Shown: positions 34,743 through 47,404 of the stretch, piece after piece
Position numbering within the stretch: position 1 is the first letter of the stretch
Layout: every line of letters starts with the position of its first letter
Assembly: GCF_022581195.2 (NCBI RefSeq)
Contig: NC_061465.1
Location: forward strand, 9,426,501-9,490,500
From: Helicoverpa zea
Taxonomy: Eukaryota > Arthropoda > Insecta > Lepidoptera > Noctuidae
Length of the DNA stretch: 64,000 nucleotides
Direction of reading: 5' to 3'
Made by a program: the position numbers and the translations under genes
The notes under the pieces: generated by a model
Seen by the model: the letters and a program-made list of their open reading frames with translations, nothing else
Database searches by the model: none
What the model was told of the DNA's origin: nothing

Positions 34743-37099
34743 CCATTTAGACCTCGTACAAAACCTATATTATACTAGAATCTAGAAAACTATGTAAAAA
34801 CTTACATCAAAGTGATCTTCACAAAAATAATGGTGTGGGTAAAAAATACTGGGCAATATTGGTTTTGAATCTCGCCTTGCAAGTTTAAGCCACTTTTTTC
34901 GTATTTTTTAATGTGAGAAACCAGAGAAACGTACATAAATAACTTAAAATGAGTTGTTATGGATGTGTTCTTACACTGGGGGACCCCACACCACTTATAC
35001 ACTTTCGAATTCATATTTAATAATACAAAAAAACTTAATTATCGAACGAGCGTTGTTTACTTGCATCTTGTCAACCCAAGGCGTGACGTCACAAGTGACG
35101 GCATGACACTGACAAGCGTTTTCGCGCCGGATTCAAAGTGGACAGAGAAAAATGCAATTATTTGACAAAAAAACTTCGCATTTTTTTAAAATTAATGATT
35201 TTCCGTATAAAATAGACGTATACCTACATCATACAAAGGAATTTAAAAATTTGTCATCATGCCTATTGTCTATCAAAAACTCATTAATCACCAATTCGAT
35301 TTACTCCCACTTCACAAAAAACACAAAAGTACAGTCTGGAACACAGACCACAACTCATCAAAAAGTTTTTACATCACGTAACACCAAAAACAAGCATGAC
35401 GTATTCAATCGAACACACGGATTGTACAGTTTTCGCATTAAAACTCGTTGTGAATAAACCATTGGTGCGTCTCGACGCCCCGGTCTGTTAGGGGATAATG
35501 TATGGAATTACAGAAGGTCAAATTGGTCTCTGTCACAAAGAGTAGTTTAGAGGTGTCGCTTAAGAGATTAAAACATAATTTAGCTTTTGGATTTGATATC
35601 ATAAGTCACAGAGTTCTTTTTGTATTCATCAACCTCAAAGTCTACGGACTGCCAATAACTTATGATGCCTTAACTACAAGTGAAGATGTCACCATATGAT
35701 CTTCAGACAGGAAAGAAAAATAAACCTATAGAATAGAATCATTTATTTGCCACAAGCATGTGTATGAATCCTACTATATAAATCCTAACTAAATTAGTTT
35801 GACCACTAACGGACATGGAGCACTTTTGTATGAACTCTGATTCAATTCGTTCTAAGGTTTTTATTCCTATCGTCTACCCAAATAACCTTCTGCCCTCAAG
35901 TACTCACTGGGCAGTTATTGCCCGGCCCTTGCCCCACGGTGGGCAATAACTCAACAGCAGAAACACAATTAGCGGGTTAGGTGATAACACTTCCATCGTA
36001 TATCACCTTCTGAATAAAACTCTACTAGTTTGTAATTAATGAATGATTTATTTTGTGCCGACGTAGGGTTGCATGGAGTACGCATGCAGGTGGAATCTTG
36101 GACATTCTCATTTAGGGTATTTTTATTGTCTAGGGTTGTTTATATTGGTTCGACAATTAATTGGTGCTCCTACGCTATTCAAGGTTTTCAGTAGGTAGTA
36201 AGACAAGGTTTCTTAAAGTGTAAATAGTATGCTTTATTCGTAAGATGCGAACATAACGACGGGAGATTTTAATACAATTACTACGCTAAAAACAAAAATA
36301 GCGATCAAAAAATTATGCCCATAAAAGAAGAATTATTTACCACAAATTCCTCGAACAATGAGCTAAACATCGAAAGTAAGTGGGACGACATTATTCGAGA
36401 AGGTAACATGACACCTCCATTAGAGCCAACTTGTTATAGATGGCGCTTAAAACGCTCACGAGATAATGGCGCCAACTTTACTTGAGTGTTCGCGGGAAAA
36501 ATTGATCGGGACAGTGGGATAATTTTTTGATAGGTGTCTGTGAAACCTAATAGAGGTAGAACTATTATTTTGAATTATTTATGAGGAAAATACAGGGTAA
36601 TACTTTTGATTAATCCTTCACTACTAATGCTTTTTAAATTAACTTCGAAGGAAGACCTGAAAATTGAAACCAAGGACCAATTTTTTAAACAAATTCATCC
36701 AATCTTCGAAATACAATCCTTAAACCCACATTCCGACTGCTCACCGATCGGCCATTTATTCCCTTTTCACAGAATTCCAAATCCCGAAATTCTGCGCAAA
36801 TGGTAAACAGGCTGACCGAGCCGCATTTACATAACTCTCAATTACATTTGGATTTAAAATGGCCGCCACGTGCGTGAAATAGAAATAAAAAAAATATTGG
36901 CGCGATGCGTGCACGAAACGACCGCACAGGAAATAAAGTTTTATGATTTTTGTGCATTCCTGGAACGCAGTTAGCAGTATTGCGAAATGAACTGTGGCCC
37001 TTGATGATACTTTTTGTACGGAGTCAGAGAAGTTTTTATACTCTGGTGGTTTCTAGGGAGAATGAACGAAGTTGGATGTTGTAAATATTTAAATATTGA
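34743..37099. other. Gene-free stretch with a CRE-like site and a hairpin
   Basis: A gtgacgtcac palindrome lies at 35083-35092 and a hairpin at 35914-35950. Patches at 36420-36540 and 36840-36960 are GC-richer, with 'atagatggcgct' and 'aaaatggccgccacgtg'. The 60-100 codon frames here have no domain. Confidence 0.4.
35914..35950. other. Perfect 10-bp stem hairpin
   Basis: gttattgccc (35914-35923) pairs with gggcaataac (35941-35950) around a 17-nt GC-rich loop. No T-tract or gene boundary gives it a role. Confidence 0.55.
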
Positions 37100-37244
37100 C
37101 CGTCTTACCACAAAAACTTTTTAACGTCAGTTTAAGGCTTGTCTAAAAAAATGTCAAATTATGACGTTGACATATGGTTCATTTTGGAGCCACATTTTTT
37201 TTAGACAAGTGTAAAACAGTGGTTAAAGTTTTTGTAGTAAGGCC
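37100..37244. mobile_element. MITE, copy 2 (about 145 bp)
   Basis: Second copy of the near-palindromic element at 27868-28012, differing by only a few bases, which argues that the family was active recently. Confidence 0.9.
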
Positions 37245-37278
37245 ATGAGTGTTTTTTATTATTGTATTCACGGTCTGA

Positions 37279-37324
37279 TTTTTAACCCCCGACGCAAAAA
37301 CGACGGGGTGTTATAAGTTTGACA

Positions 37325-37362
<38 letters not shown>

Positions 37363-38367
37363 GCATCGTAGCTCCCAAACGGATGATCCGATTGTAATGC
37401 GGTTTTTTTTGTTTAAAAGGTATGTCAGTCGGGAGTGTTCTTAGCTATGTTTGGTGGAAATCGGTTCAGGTCTTCAAGGTCATCAGCTCGTTTGCTAGAT
37501 GTGATAGGAATGTTACACGATCAGTTTACTTGCAAGTATATGTGGGATCTGAAATTTGAAACACTAATGTCTTTTGGAACCACTGAGCTGGTCTGCTGTT
37601 AGGGCACGAAGGTAGGAGACGTAACCCTGAACTGCCTTTTAGTAAACCCATCGAGTTTGGGCTCGTTGAATTTGTCTTGACAAGTTCTCTTCATGTTTCT
37701 GATTGACGAGAACCTGATGCTGGAAATGGGATGTGGCGGATGAAACCCTGAAATGCCGGAATGAAACGGATAAACCGATTTATATTTTTGCTGAAAATCT
37801 AGAATGTCCAAATGTTTCTCAATCTGTGCAATTCTCCCAGATCCAGTTTGTCATGAGGATTGTTAAACAGCTTCCTTTGGCCGAGATCGCATATAGCGAC
37901 CCCATCTTAAGATAAAATAAATTAAATGAAAGAAGGAAAAATTAAGGAGCTCTTTTAAAAAGCATGAAATAAAATAAAATTATAAATTTAAAAAAACCCC
38001 CGACCCAAAAAAGTACGCAATAATTATGACAAAAGGTTAAAAACGCTAAACCCTATAAAAAGCAAAAAATAACTTTTAACACTACGTAAACTAAATTTTG
38101 ACGTGTCGGGGGACCGCTTTTTACCTTCATAAATACTTACATAAATCAAATGATACCTACCTAGTTACAACATTCGTTAAAAAAAAAAAACACGTATCTA
38201 AAGTAATGAATTAGAGCGGTCCCCCGACACGAAAAAATTTAGTTTACGTAGTGTTAAAAGTTATTTTTTGCTTTTTATAGGATTTAGCGTTTTTAACCTT
38301 TTGTCATAATTATTGCGTACTTTTTTGGGTCGGGGGTTTTTTTAAATTTATAATTTTATTTTTCATG
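37279..38367. mobile_element. 'acccccgacgcaaaaacg' interspersed repeat ending in a foldback
   Basis: Starts 'ttttaacccccgacgcaaaa', has a (TG)n tract at 37328-37357, and continues with 'gtagctcccaaacggatgat', a pattern I recognise from moth repeats. A related 'aacccccgacccaaaaaa' motif recurs in both arms of the foldback at 37963-38367, suggesting the foldback was built from this family's terminus. No coding sequence. Confidence 0.55.
37963..38367. repeat. Long foldback: about 155-bp arms, 96-bp spacer
   Basis: The left arm, 37963-38118, is the reverse complement of the right arm, 38215-38367, with only a few differences (for example ccctat against tcctat, and tttgacg against ttttcg). RNA or single-stranded DNA from this locus would form a hairpin of about 150 bp. 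Confidence 0.95.
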
Positions 38368-40908
38368 TAATGAATTAGATACCATCAAAATGGTTGTACT
38401 GCATAAAGCGTTATGCATAAGTTATTTTAACTTTTGCTTATTATTGTTATTTTAAGAGATTCTTTATTTTGAACAGTGCTTAAACAATCCACATGCTAAT
38501 TTAAATCACAATTACCTAGTCCAGCACCAACATTACTTCATCAGCAAATATTGACGCGAAATTTACGCTTAATTTCATTGACTACGCATTGCCCAGTATT
38601 TACCAATGTGCACACTGAATAGGCACTAAATCAGGTTGCTAACACAATGGTTTGAAACGTCCAAATTTGTATGTAACGTGGTACAGTGGCCACCTGAGGG
38701 CTGGTTAACTAAATTAGCATATTGATTGTTTGCAGACGTGTTGGAGGCTGCCCTGGGAGACTGTGGGCTACAAATATGATCTAAACTCTAGGCTTAAGGT
38801 GGGGTAGGTTTCAATGTTTTGGGAGACTGGGTTTTAGTAGAAGTATGTTTTGCTATGCAGTTCATGTGTCCGCAGGACTGCAAACTGTCGTCTAGATAAA
38901 TAAACTTAGTATTAATTAGGACAATGAAGGGACATTGGGTTTGAGAGAATGAGCCTTAAATAATGATCCTTTGATCAGTAAGTAACAGTAAGTTTTAACA
39001 AGCTCAAAGTAATTTGTTCGAAAACAGAAGCCCCCCAACAATTTATGAAACAATAAACATTATTTCAGATCCCATTGCAAAATCATGTACCTAATGAAAT
39101 ATCAAACTGGAAGAAATTAACTTCGAGATCTGAAATCCATAATTCAACTACATTATCGTGAGTTTCCGACCGGCTGGTTTCAGTAGCCAATTTACCAAGA
39201 CCCTTCGTACACTCACTTTTATCGTTGTACTCTAACAATCTTAACGAACACCAAGTCCAAGATAAACTGGATTTTTCTGCTTACTACCAAAAGTATATAG
39301 ACCTCCAATGACCCTTAATAAATGCTTTAATAAGCGAGGATTTAGTTAGGGGATAGAAAATGGGGGACCAAATTAGGCTGGCCATATTTCCATGGTTGGG
39401 AATGACATGAGAAATGAAGTGGAAGTGATGGGTTGTCGAACGTACCCATGGTCATATTCTGTCGGACATTAGTACTGGTTCATTAGTCATGTGAGTTTAT
39501 CTCCACTGAATATGACGTTCGCAGGTAATTAATAATTCTGTTGCATTACAGTACAATTGCTTTTGCGTTCGGTTGTTGGGTGGTTTCGTTTTGTTAATTG
39601 AATGTTGCTGTTTTTGTTTGAGGCTGTACTTAACCTACTGCAAGTATATTGGGTACAAATAGGTCCCTATTTATTACATAAAGAAACAATATTTTCGTTG
39701 CATTGTACCTAATACTATGTTATGTTTCTGGGATGTTAATTTCAAATCAGAAATTAGTCATTTGAATCTCCTTGAATTCTTGAAATATTAAACGATTTTT
39801 TAGATTGATTTATTAACAAAAAACCTATACATAACGAGCCACCAAAAAAATACCTTTCACCAGACCACAAAACCCCATTAACACACCATTTCTTCGTATG
39901 TCCTTTTACCAGTACATATGACATTAAAATTCCATGTGGCAAAAGATAAATCTTCACGCCATTACCCACCAGGGGGCGCTTATGGGACAGGTGTTGTTAT
40001 TTTTAGGCGGAAATTGGAGGGCCACTTTAATTTTGGATACATTACTTTGATGCATGCACCCTGTAAGGATGGTGGTGTGGAAAAAGGAACCCTGTGTGAT
40101 TGATTGAGAGGTGATTTTTGAATGTGGTATGATATTGGTTTGATTGTGTAACAATTCAGTATGTTATTAACCGTTTAAATTAATGTATTTAATAAATATA
40201 AATTAATCAGCGAACCCGAATGATGAAAGATTTTATTTAAAGAACAATGTCAGGTTTCGGCCCACCCAATCAACTTTTAAAACTAAATTCTCACGGGCAC
40301 AAAGTTCTTTACTACAACAATTTAAATATAAAATACTAACTTCTTATAAAATATTTAATTGTTATCTAGAACTTTTCGAAAAAAATATCATGCTAATAAG
40401 TAATTATTTTGTTTATCGAGTTCAGGTTTTTCGTTTTATTAATAATTTGGTTTTGAGAAGTTCAATGCAAAAGTGGAAAACATAGAAAAGCTTCTGACAT
40501 TAAACTACACAAAAAACTGTAAGAATTTTCACTGTCCATGAAATATTTTTATTGAGCCTAAGTTACTATGGACGTCTGACATTGTTCTTTGAAGTGATTT
40601 TGTTACAATGTTACACAGTAGTTAAGTATGAGATTTTATTTAATTAATGTTAACCTTAAACAGTTTCTTAATTAATTACGTTGTTACCCAATCTCCTTTT
40701 ATTTTCTTAAAATAAATGAATCCTTTGAAGCATTATTGAATTTAATTCTCTTTGTACTTTTTTTCTCATCTTTTAATTAATATTTTTATTAAATTGAGCT
40801 AAATAACAACAAAAATATAAAAATTATTTTACGAAAATACTGTCACAGCGTTACATAAACAATCCTAACCCGTTAAAAATGACGGTAGCGGTCCGGCTAC
40901 AAAACGAC
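38368..40908. other. Gene-free stretch containing a CTCF-like site
   Basis: AT-rich and without supported genes. The 60-70 codon frames at 39754-40154 overlap one another on opposite strands. Confidence 0.45.
39966..39980 (+). promoter_or_regulatory. CTCF-like insulator motif
   Basis: ccaccagggggcgct matches the CTCF core consensus (CCASYAGRKGGC) at every position and continues with the favoured GC extension. CTCF has an insect orthologue with a similar core preference. Location in a gene desert fits a boundary or loop anchor. Occupancy is unknown. Confidence 0.5.
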
Positions 40909-41321
40909 ATGTCACGCTCGTACTTAACCCTCACTTGCTCTGTTTGTGTTTACGGCTGTCGGTTGTGTCGGACACAGGGTTATATGTGCCCATGTGTCTA
41001 CAGTTGGATATAACATACATATTACAAATAAAATTGTACGTAGGTACATGTACTTAGGTCTCATATAGATGAGAAGGTAAGTTTAAACTTTCCCGACAAA
41101 GCTGCAAAACATAACTAAACAAAACTCGGCATTATGGCTGAGTGTATTTAAATCGTATTTAGTATGATAATAGATTGATAACTGGGGATTTAATACATGG
41201 TAGGTATATGGCATGTCACGCTCTGTAATTAACCCTCACTTGCTCTGTTTGTGTTTACGGCTGTCGGTTGTGTCGGACACAGGGTTATAAGTGCCCATGT
41301 AGCACCTCATGTGTCTACACA
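40909..41321 (+). repeat. Direct duplication of about 95 bp, 304 bp apart
   Basis: 40909-41001 and 41213-41321 share 'taaccctcacttgctctgtt', 'acggctgtcggttgtgtcgg' and 'acacagggttata'. The second copy has about 15 extra bases before 'catgtgtctaca'. No terminal repeats or coding frame; this could be a local segmental duplication or parts of a repeat. Confidence 0.85.
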
Positions 41322-41893
41322 TGGCTAAGAAAACATTTGTTCCCAAAGTTGAACGTATTTTATTGTAATTCTTTTTCATGAATATTTTTTTATTTAAAAT
41401 GGCAATAGATTCAGGATTAGGGATTTGAGATATAAATTTAAATTTAATATTTAAACTTGCCTTGAGCAATTTGCAATAGTTGTCTCATAATAACAAAAAC
41501 TATGATTGAAAACTGCAAATAAACTACGAATAAAAGAACGTAAATATTTATCTAACTAAAACCACACGGTAAGGCAAGTCTTATTAGATTTCGAATCTTA
41601 AAAAATAAGAATGAATATTGTTCAATAGATCAAGTTGCAATAAACTACCGGTTGAATAAGCCTAAACTGATAAGCGATATTGATAAGTCTATGTTATGAG
41701 GAAATAATCACTAAGCAAACACGTGCTGAGAAGTAAATACAAGACTACATGTGGACTGAAAAAATCGTACATTGGACGAAAAAAAAGTAACAAGCGTTCT
41801 ATTACAAAAGGCATTCTATAAATAACAGTCTTAAATAGAAGCAATGTAAAGTTCATTATCGCTTGTTGGCTGATGTAATAGACGCGCAACGGT

Positions 41894-41903
41894 GTGACGT
41901 CAC
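41894..41903. promoter_or_regulatory. CRE-like palindrome upstream of the tRNA gene
   Basis: gtgacgtcac, the palindromic CREB/ATF consensus in its extended form, 64 bp before the tRNA start. Binding sites for this factor class can occur near Pol III genes, but here this is only proximity. Confidence 0.35.
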
Positions 41904-41967
41904 CCGCATGCGCACTCGAGATAATAGCAGCGACTACTCTACGCTAATTTCGCTACTCTGTAACGAG

Positions 41968-42039
41968 AGCAGAGTGGCGCAGTGGAAGCGTGCTGGGCCC
42001 ATAACCCAGAGGTCCGTGGATCGAAACCACGCTCTGCTA
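41968..42039 (+). tRNA. Initiator tRNA-Met (CAT)
   Basis: Seventy-two nucleotides fold into a full cloverleaf. The acceptor stem is agcagag with ctctgct and discriminator A. The anticodon stem ctggg/cccag (41993-41997, 42005-42009) encloses loop cccataa with anticodon CAT at 42000-42002. The T stem is cgtgg/ccacg with loop atcgaaa. An A at the start of the acceptor, three G-C pairs next to the anticodon loop, and A in place of T at loop position 54 are initiator hallmarks, so this tRNA delivers the first methionine to the small ribosomal subunit. The terminal CCA is not encoded, as expected in eukaryotes. T runs at 42046-42050 and 42054-42060 are Pol III terminators. The usual T stem I remember is gatgg/ccatc; the c and g changes here keep pairing. 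It appears functional. Confidence 0.96.
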
Positions 42040-42045
42040 GAAATC

Positions 42046-42060
42046 TTTTTGTATTTTTTT
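42046..42060 (+). terminator. Pol III T-run terminators
   Basis: Five T residues begin seven bases after the tRNA, backed up by a second run of seven T residues. Confidence 0.85.
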
Positions 42061-42297
42061 ATTGCTTTTTGTTCCCTTTTCTGGTATTGTGAGCTTCATT
42101 TTCATTCATTTTTGCTAATTAAGTGATATATGTACAATTTTATTACAGTGTATTTAAGATTTCATAATATGGTGCAACGAATGACACATTCATACATTTT
42201 CCTGTTTAAATCATAAATTGTTTAATTCTTATCATAAACATTTCCCATTCAATTAGCCGCTTCACAAAACTCAAAATCCGTAGCAAATTCACTGCAC

Positions 42298-42528
42298 TAT
42301 AGTTCGGCCATTCAGAGAATGCGTTCCTGACACGTCGCGATTGAACTGACGACGTAACTACATTCATTGATTATTGATATAATAATGTTGTTTTAATGCT
42401 CCTCAATTGTTAAAACGGTAAACAACCAGCAAAAATATTTTTATCGTAACTGCAACGCCATTGCAAAGTTACGTCGTCAGTTCAATCGCGACGTGTCAGG
42501 AACGCATTCTCTGAATGGCCGAACTATA
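42298..42528. mobile_element. 231-bp MITE with perfect 62-bp inverted repeats
   Basis: The first 62 bp (42298-42359), starting 'tatagttcggccattcagag', are the exact reverse complement of the last 62 bp (42467-42528). The ends TA-TAGTT...AACTA-TA are compatible with a TA target duplication, as made by Tc1/mariner-type transposases, though the TA may also be part of the repeat. The interior of about 107 bp is non-coding. Perfect arms suggest youth or homogenisation. Confidence 0.93.
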
Positions 42529-44487
42529 ATTATATTTAGCTAAAATATTAACACAGGACCGCCAATTAAAAGTTCATCACAGTATTTTATTTAATCCTTG
42601 TGAAAATGAAGCGAGTAAACTGCTGCTAATTGCTTGTACCTGTTAGTTAGCAAGTTTAGAATATTGCTCGTTCAGTACCCACCAAATAAATGTATGGTGG
42701 AAGCTACAGAATGCTACGAATTGAATTTAAATAAAATTCTATATTCCCTAAATTAAAAGGTATCTTTTAATTCAATAAATTTTAAATATGTAAATGAAGA
42801 CGTTTTGTTGTACGGAGTTTTTTTAGTTACGTTTTAGTTTTAAAAAGTAAAAATCAAAATCGTGTTTGTAGGGACTAGAAACACTAGACTACTAGGACTA
42901 GAAAAGGACGCTAAAAATCTTCCTTTAAAATGCCTTTGTTCCTTATACATTTTTCTAACAGGGCGTCAATAACTTGTACCAACGCGCAAAAACTGCTTTG
43001 CTTTCATTTGATGGCTCTCTGCGATCGCAAGTCCTAATCCATAGCTATAAGTAATATCAATTGGATATTTGCAACTAATATTTCATCTCCAGCTTTAATG
43101 AGAGGAAAACAGTTTTCAATAAACTCGGAATATACAGTTGATAACTTTTTTGAGGGTTTTTGATGATCAATAAATTGATGACAATATTTTTTTTTATATT
43201 TTGCACAACATAATATTATATAAAAGATATAATAAACAATTACAATAAATGTAGTTGTAAAATATGAAACGTTAGAGTTCAGCTTTGGCCCATTTGCATC
43301 ACGATATCCTATGTTTTCTACCCCTAACCTAAAATTAATTTCAAAAAGCGTTTAACTAATTATTACCTAGACACTTTCATCTGAAAATCTCATTATACAC
43401 AAAAACGTTGATGTATTTGAAGCGTATTTAACCAAATCTTTATCAAACGGGGTAAAATTAGAACTTTGGTTAACCGTGCCGTATCCTAGCAACCATTCTG
43501 TACCGAGACTATAAGGACCGAAAATCTTTTGTTGTTAAAATTTTCCAAAATTGGGATGTTATTAAAAGGAAAAAGATAAAGGGGAGATAACCAACTTATT
43601 TCGGGAGTTTTGGCAAAAAAAAAGGAATTGGAAATGCTTTGACAGCGTGTTTCTTTTGTGTTAATGAATTATCATTTGTTTACTTTTCTTTTTTTTGAAT
43701 TAGGTGTATTAACTTCTGAATGGGTGCCTTTGAATCATGGAACTATAGGAAAGCTTTGCTATTTCATTGTATTTGTATTTTATCTTAATTGAATTCTCCA
43801 TCGAAATTCTCATAAACACGTGACGAACTTGTAGGTAATCCTTGCATTTCTCCATAAAGTTATCGAACATCCCAGTTTTTAATGAATATCCTCAAAATTA
43901 ATTAAGCAAAAATTCATACATAAACTTATTGTCGACCCGGATTTATGCGCTCAACAGTAGTTTTCATAAAAGCTTCATATTTCCTGGTATTTTTCTAACT
44001 AGCAAAGCTTGCAAAACCTCCATGCAACTGGTTTGGTGGGTAGCCAACCTCTATTGATAAAACCAGCTGTTTTACACTTCCAATGACCCTTAAAGTTCAG
44101 ATGTTAAGGTTGAATATTGTGTGGCTAATTGAAGTGTTAATTTTGTGAGCCGTTTATGTATGATGCAGTAAATATAGAAGCAAGAGACGTTATTAATTAA
44201 ATTAATGGCTCGTATATGAGTGTGTGGTATCCTGTTTATGTTTTCGGATTGGCGTAATATAGACCTATTCTGAAATAAATGTGAAATTAATTTGTTGAAG
44301 TACATAATTTGCTTTAATAAGCTGTGTTGTTGATGATGACAACATGGAATAGGTTTTTTCGTAGGACTTTATCCATTACTAATTATTTATATTCGGTGCC
44401 ATTGTCGATTGCTATGATAATATTTTCTGTTCGTAAATGTTTTTTTTTTTAACTTCTATACCTTATTTTTTTTATGAACTGTTCTGT
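42529..44487. other. Gene-free stretch
   Basis: AT-rich, with short frames only and no recognised repeat. Confidence 0.45.
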
Positions 44488-44566
44488 TACAGCCTTTTTA
44501 TCATCCCACTGCTGGGCACAGGCCTCCTCTCACACGGCGAAGGATTTTGCTGAAGGATGAACTGTT
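44488..44566 (-). repeat. SINE 3'-end fragment, (TTACAG)-tailed family, minus strand
   Basis: 'gttacagcctttttatcatc' then 'ccactgctgggcacaggcct' is the minus-strand form of the tail of the SINE at 50259-50566. The head is absent. Confidence 0.75.
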
Positions 44567-47404
44567 TATTAATGTTTATTGGTTTACTTGTTTCAGGTAC
44601 AAAATGGAGATGATCTTCTTATACAGGTCGGTGTGGGCAATTATAGGATCAGCTGGTGATGCTTACGATTTTAATTTTGCACCTAAATATTTATTATCTG
44701 CAATTTCATTTTGTTAACGTGGTTTAGTTTCGGCTGTATTACGATAGATGGCGCTGTTACCAATTTGCAAAGTTTTAAACATTCCTTCTCAAGTCTAAAG
44801 CGTTCCTACCTACGTACTTACTACTAAGACCCGAATACAAAACTATATTGCAAACTATGCGCCACACTCAAGGCCTTCGCCTATCAAACTGTCTGCGTAG
44901 GCGCACGCCGTTCATTCATACTTTAGTTTCTACACGCCTTCAATCTAACCTCAACCTTAATCCTTAAGTCATAAAACAAAAATTACCTTGTACCATTTTG
45001 GAGGTTAACGTCTTATTTACATTTTAGTACGCAGTGAAATTTCAAGCTTATGACTTAAGTGATAGGGTTGAAATTAATGTGTGTTCTTTTAGAGGTTAAT
45101 ATGCCATGTAGTTATTGGATAATAGTGTCGTAGGCGCTAGACACTTGCATTATTCCGTGACTCAGTTGAATAGTTATTTTAAAATTGCCTCGTGAACTTA
45201 CGTGGGAAACTTATTTGTGACATACTTATAGCTTATAGTGTTATGGTAGGTCGTTAAAATAGCATAAATAAACAAATTGAGTGGGATCTGTGATGTAACA
45301 ATATATGTTGTAAAAGGTTTCAAAAGATTTTTTGATTCAATCTTAACGATAGATTGTGCCCATTTTCACCAACAAGATCTATAAGAGCATTTATTGAACA
45401 CTTAATACGAATTTCGTTTTCACCAAAGCTTAAGTTTAAAGGACACTATTACACTATATACACTACTATAACCTTTAAGTATTGGGGGGAGCCCTTATTC
45501 TAAGTGACACTTAGTTGGGGAATCTTATACAATCTAGGGGTCTGTAAATATACATCATATTTTAAGTTAAGTGAAATTTTACAGTTAAAATATCTGGACA
45601 GGACTACATTCTTGGACAATTATTGGTCAATTTGGGGGGTATCTTATGTCCATCAGATACGTACCTACTTTTAAAGCAGATGAGTCATTATAAAATTAAT
45701 TACCACAAACCTCAATGCAAACTCCACCTTATCACCGCTAACATAAGGCCTAATTACCACCAACAACATTGTCCCTTGGTCTTACTGCGACCATTACTAA
45801 ATCCCTTCAGTGTTCGTATTCATCAACCCTTTCGGTTAATGAGTGAGGTGGCAAATCCGTCGTGATTGGCTCCGAACACTATTAGTGTATGATGTGTTAA
45901 GGTTAATGCTGGCCCGGCTGTGTGTTACGGCCCTTAATGTTGTAGTACAAGAGAGGGACAGAAGTTTTGTGTTGTTTAGTTTAAACTAACTGTTTCATGT
46001 GGTTTTACTCTCAATTTGGGAAATAAGAAACAGTAAGGTAGGCTTTTATAATAATTCGGGGGCCCAAACTGAAATAATCTGTCAATTAAATATTAATTAA
46101 AAATCATTTTTTTAAACAGCAATCATTAGTTTGTGCCAGTTTTGTTTAACAATAGCCTTAATCGGTCTGGATGTCAGTCTTTCTGACTTCTGGTTTGGCT
46201 GGCTGTTAAAGATTTAAAAAATATTGTGTGAACTAACATAGCAGCTTAACATTTGACAAACAACAAACAAATTTCAGATAACATAGATAAATAATATCAG
46301 TGGCCAACTATTTGAAACCGATCGAGATATTGTTACATTACCTTCTACCTAATTTAGCGGCTGATATTTTATCTGTCAACTTAAATAAAATATTTATTTT
46401 ATTTAATTTATGTATTTTCAATATCGATAATTTACTTACAATTCAAACGTCGATCAAAGTAAAACTACTGACTTCAGTACCAGGCTCTCATGATTAATGC
46501 AGAGGCAATTTGTCAGGACATCTGTGCGTATCGGCCAAGATTGAAGCTTTTCTGCTTGATCTTGTATCGCCACTTCGTGTTTATACTGTATTCACGTGAT
46601 TTTGAATACGCTGTTAATATTCCGTGAAATGGGGCGGGTATGAATATTTTTTAAAATGTTTATTTAGAAGGCATGATGCATTTATGGCAGTTGAAATCTT
46701 AAGTTACAGTCAAGTTATATTTTAGGACTTAAATAACTTTAAAAAAATCCTTGTTGTGTAACAATTGTAATGAAATTATGCAAAAGGTTTCGCTAATTCT
46801 AAGTCTTTTAAACCCACATGTTAATAATCATAGAGAACAAAATTTCCTAATATCTTAGTGATTAATTTTACAGTTACACGTGGTTAGGCATTTTCCGACT
46901 AAAATTTAAACTTTATGTGGTATCGTTTTGTTAGTTACAACAATATGAAACCTAACAAAATCAAAATTTAGAAACTTGTTTCAATAACTTTAACTTTGTA
47001 AGGCCAGTACTTGATTATGTAAATTAAGCAAAATTTTCAGCCTCTATAAATGAAGGAATCTGGAACACTCGATAATGCCTGGATATCGATTTATTTGGCA
47101 TACTGTATGCCTAAACTTACCTCTCTATTTAAGTCTAGATCTAGGACAAATACCGATATACTTTCGACCCGGATATTTAAACACAAAGGCATATATTTAC
47201 ACCGTAAAGTAGCAGTTTGCCCCAAAATTAAGTTAAAAATATTAATCCTCCGATAAAAGAATAAATTACGATGCAAATTACGAAGCTTAACCCTCCCAAT
47301 TATTCAATTTGCAAAATGCAAATACTTTAAACCGGCAATATGCATAAAACGGACAATGTATCAACTTTAGCATAAACCGTGCATTGTAAACGAAACATGA
47401 CTTT
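44567..47404. other. Gene-free stretch
   Basis: No supported gene. 'agatggcgctgt' at about 44746 resembles the AGRKGGCGC core of insect CTCF sites but is also common in moth repeats. Confidence 0.4.
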
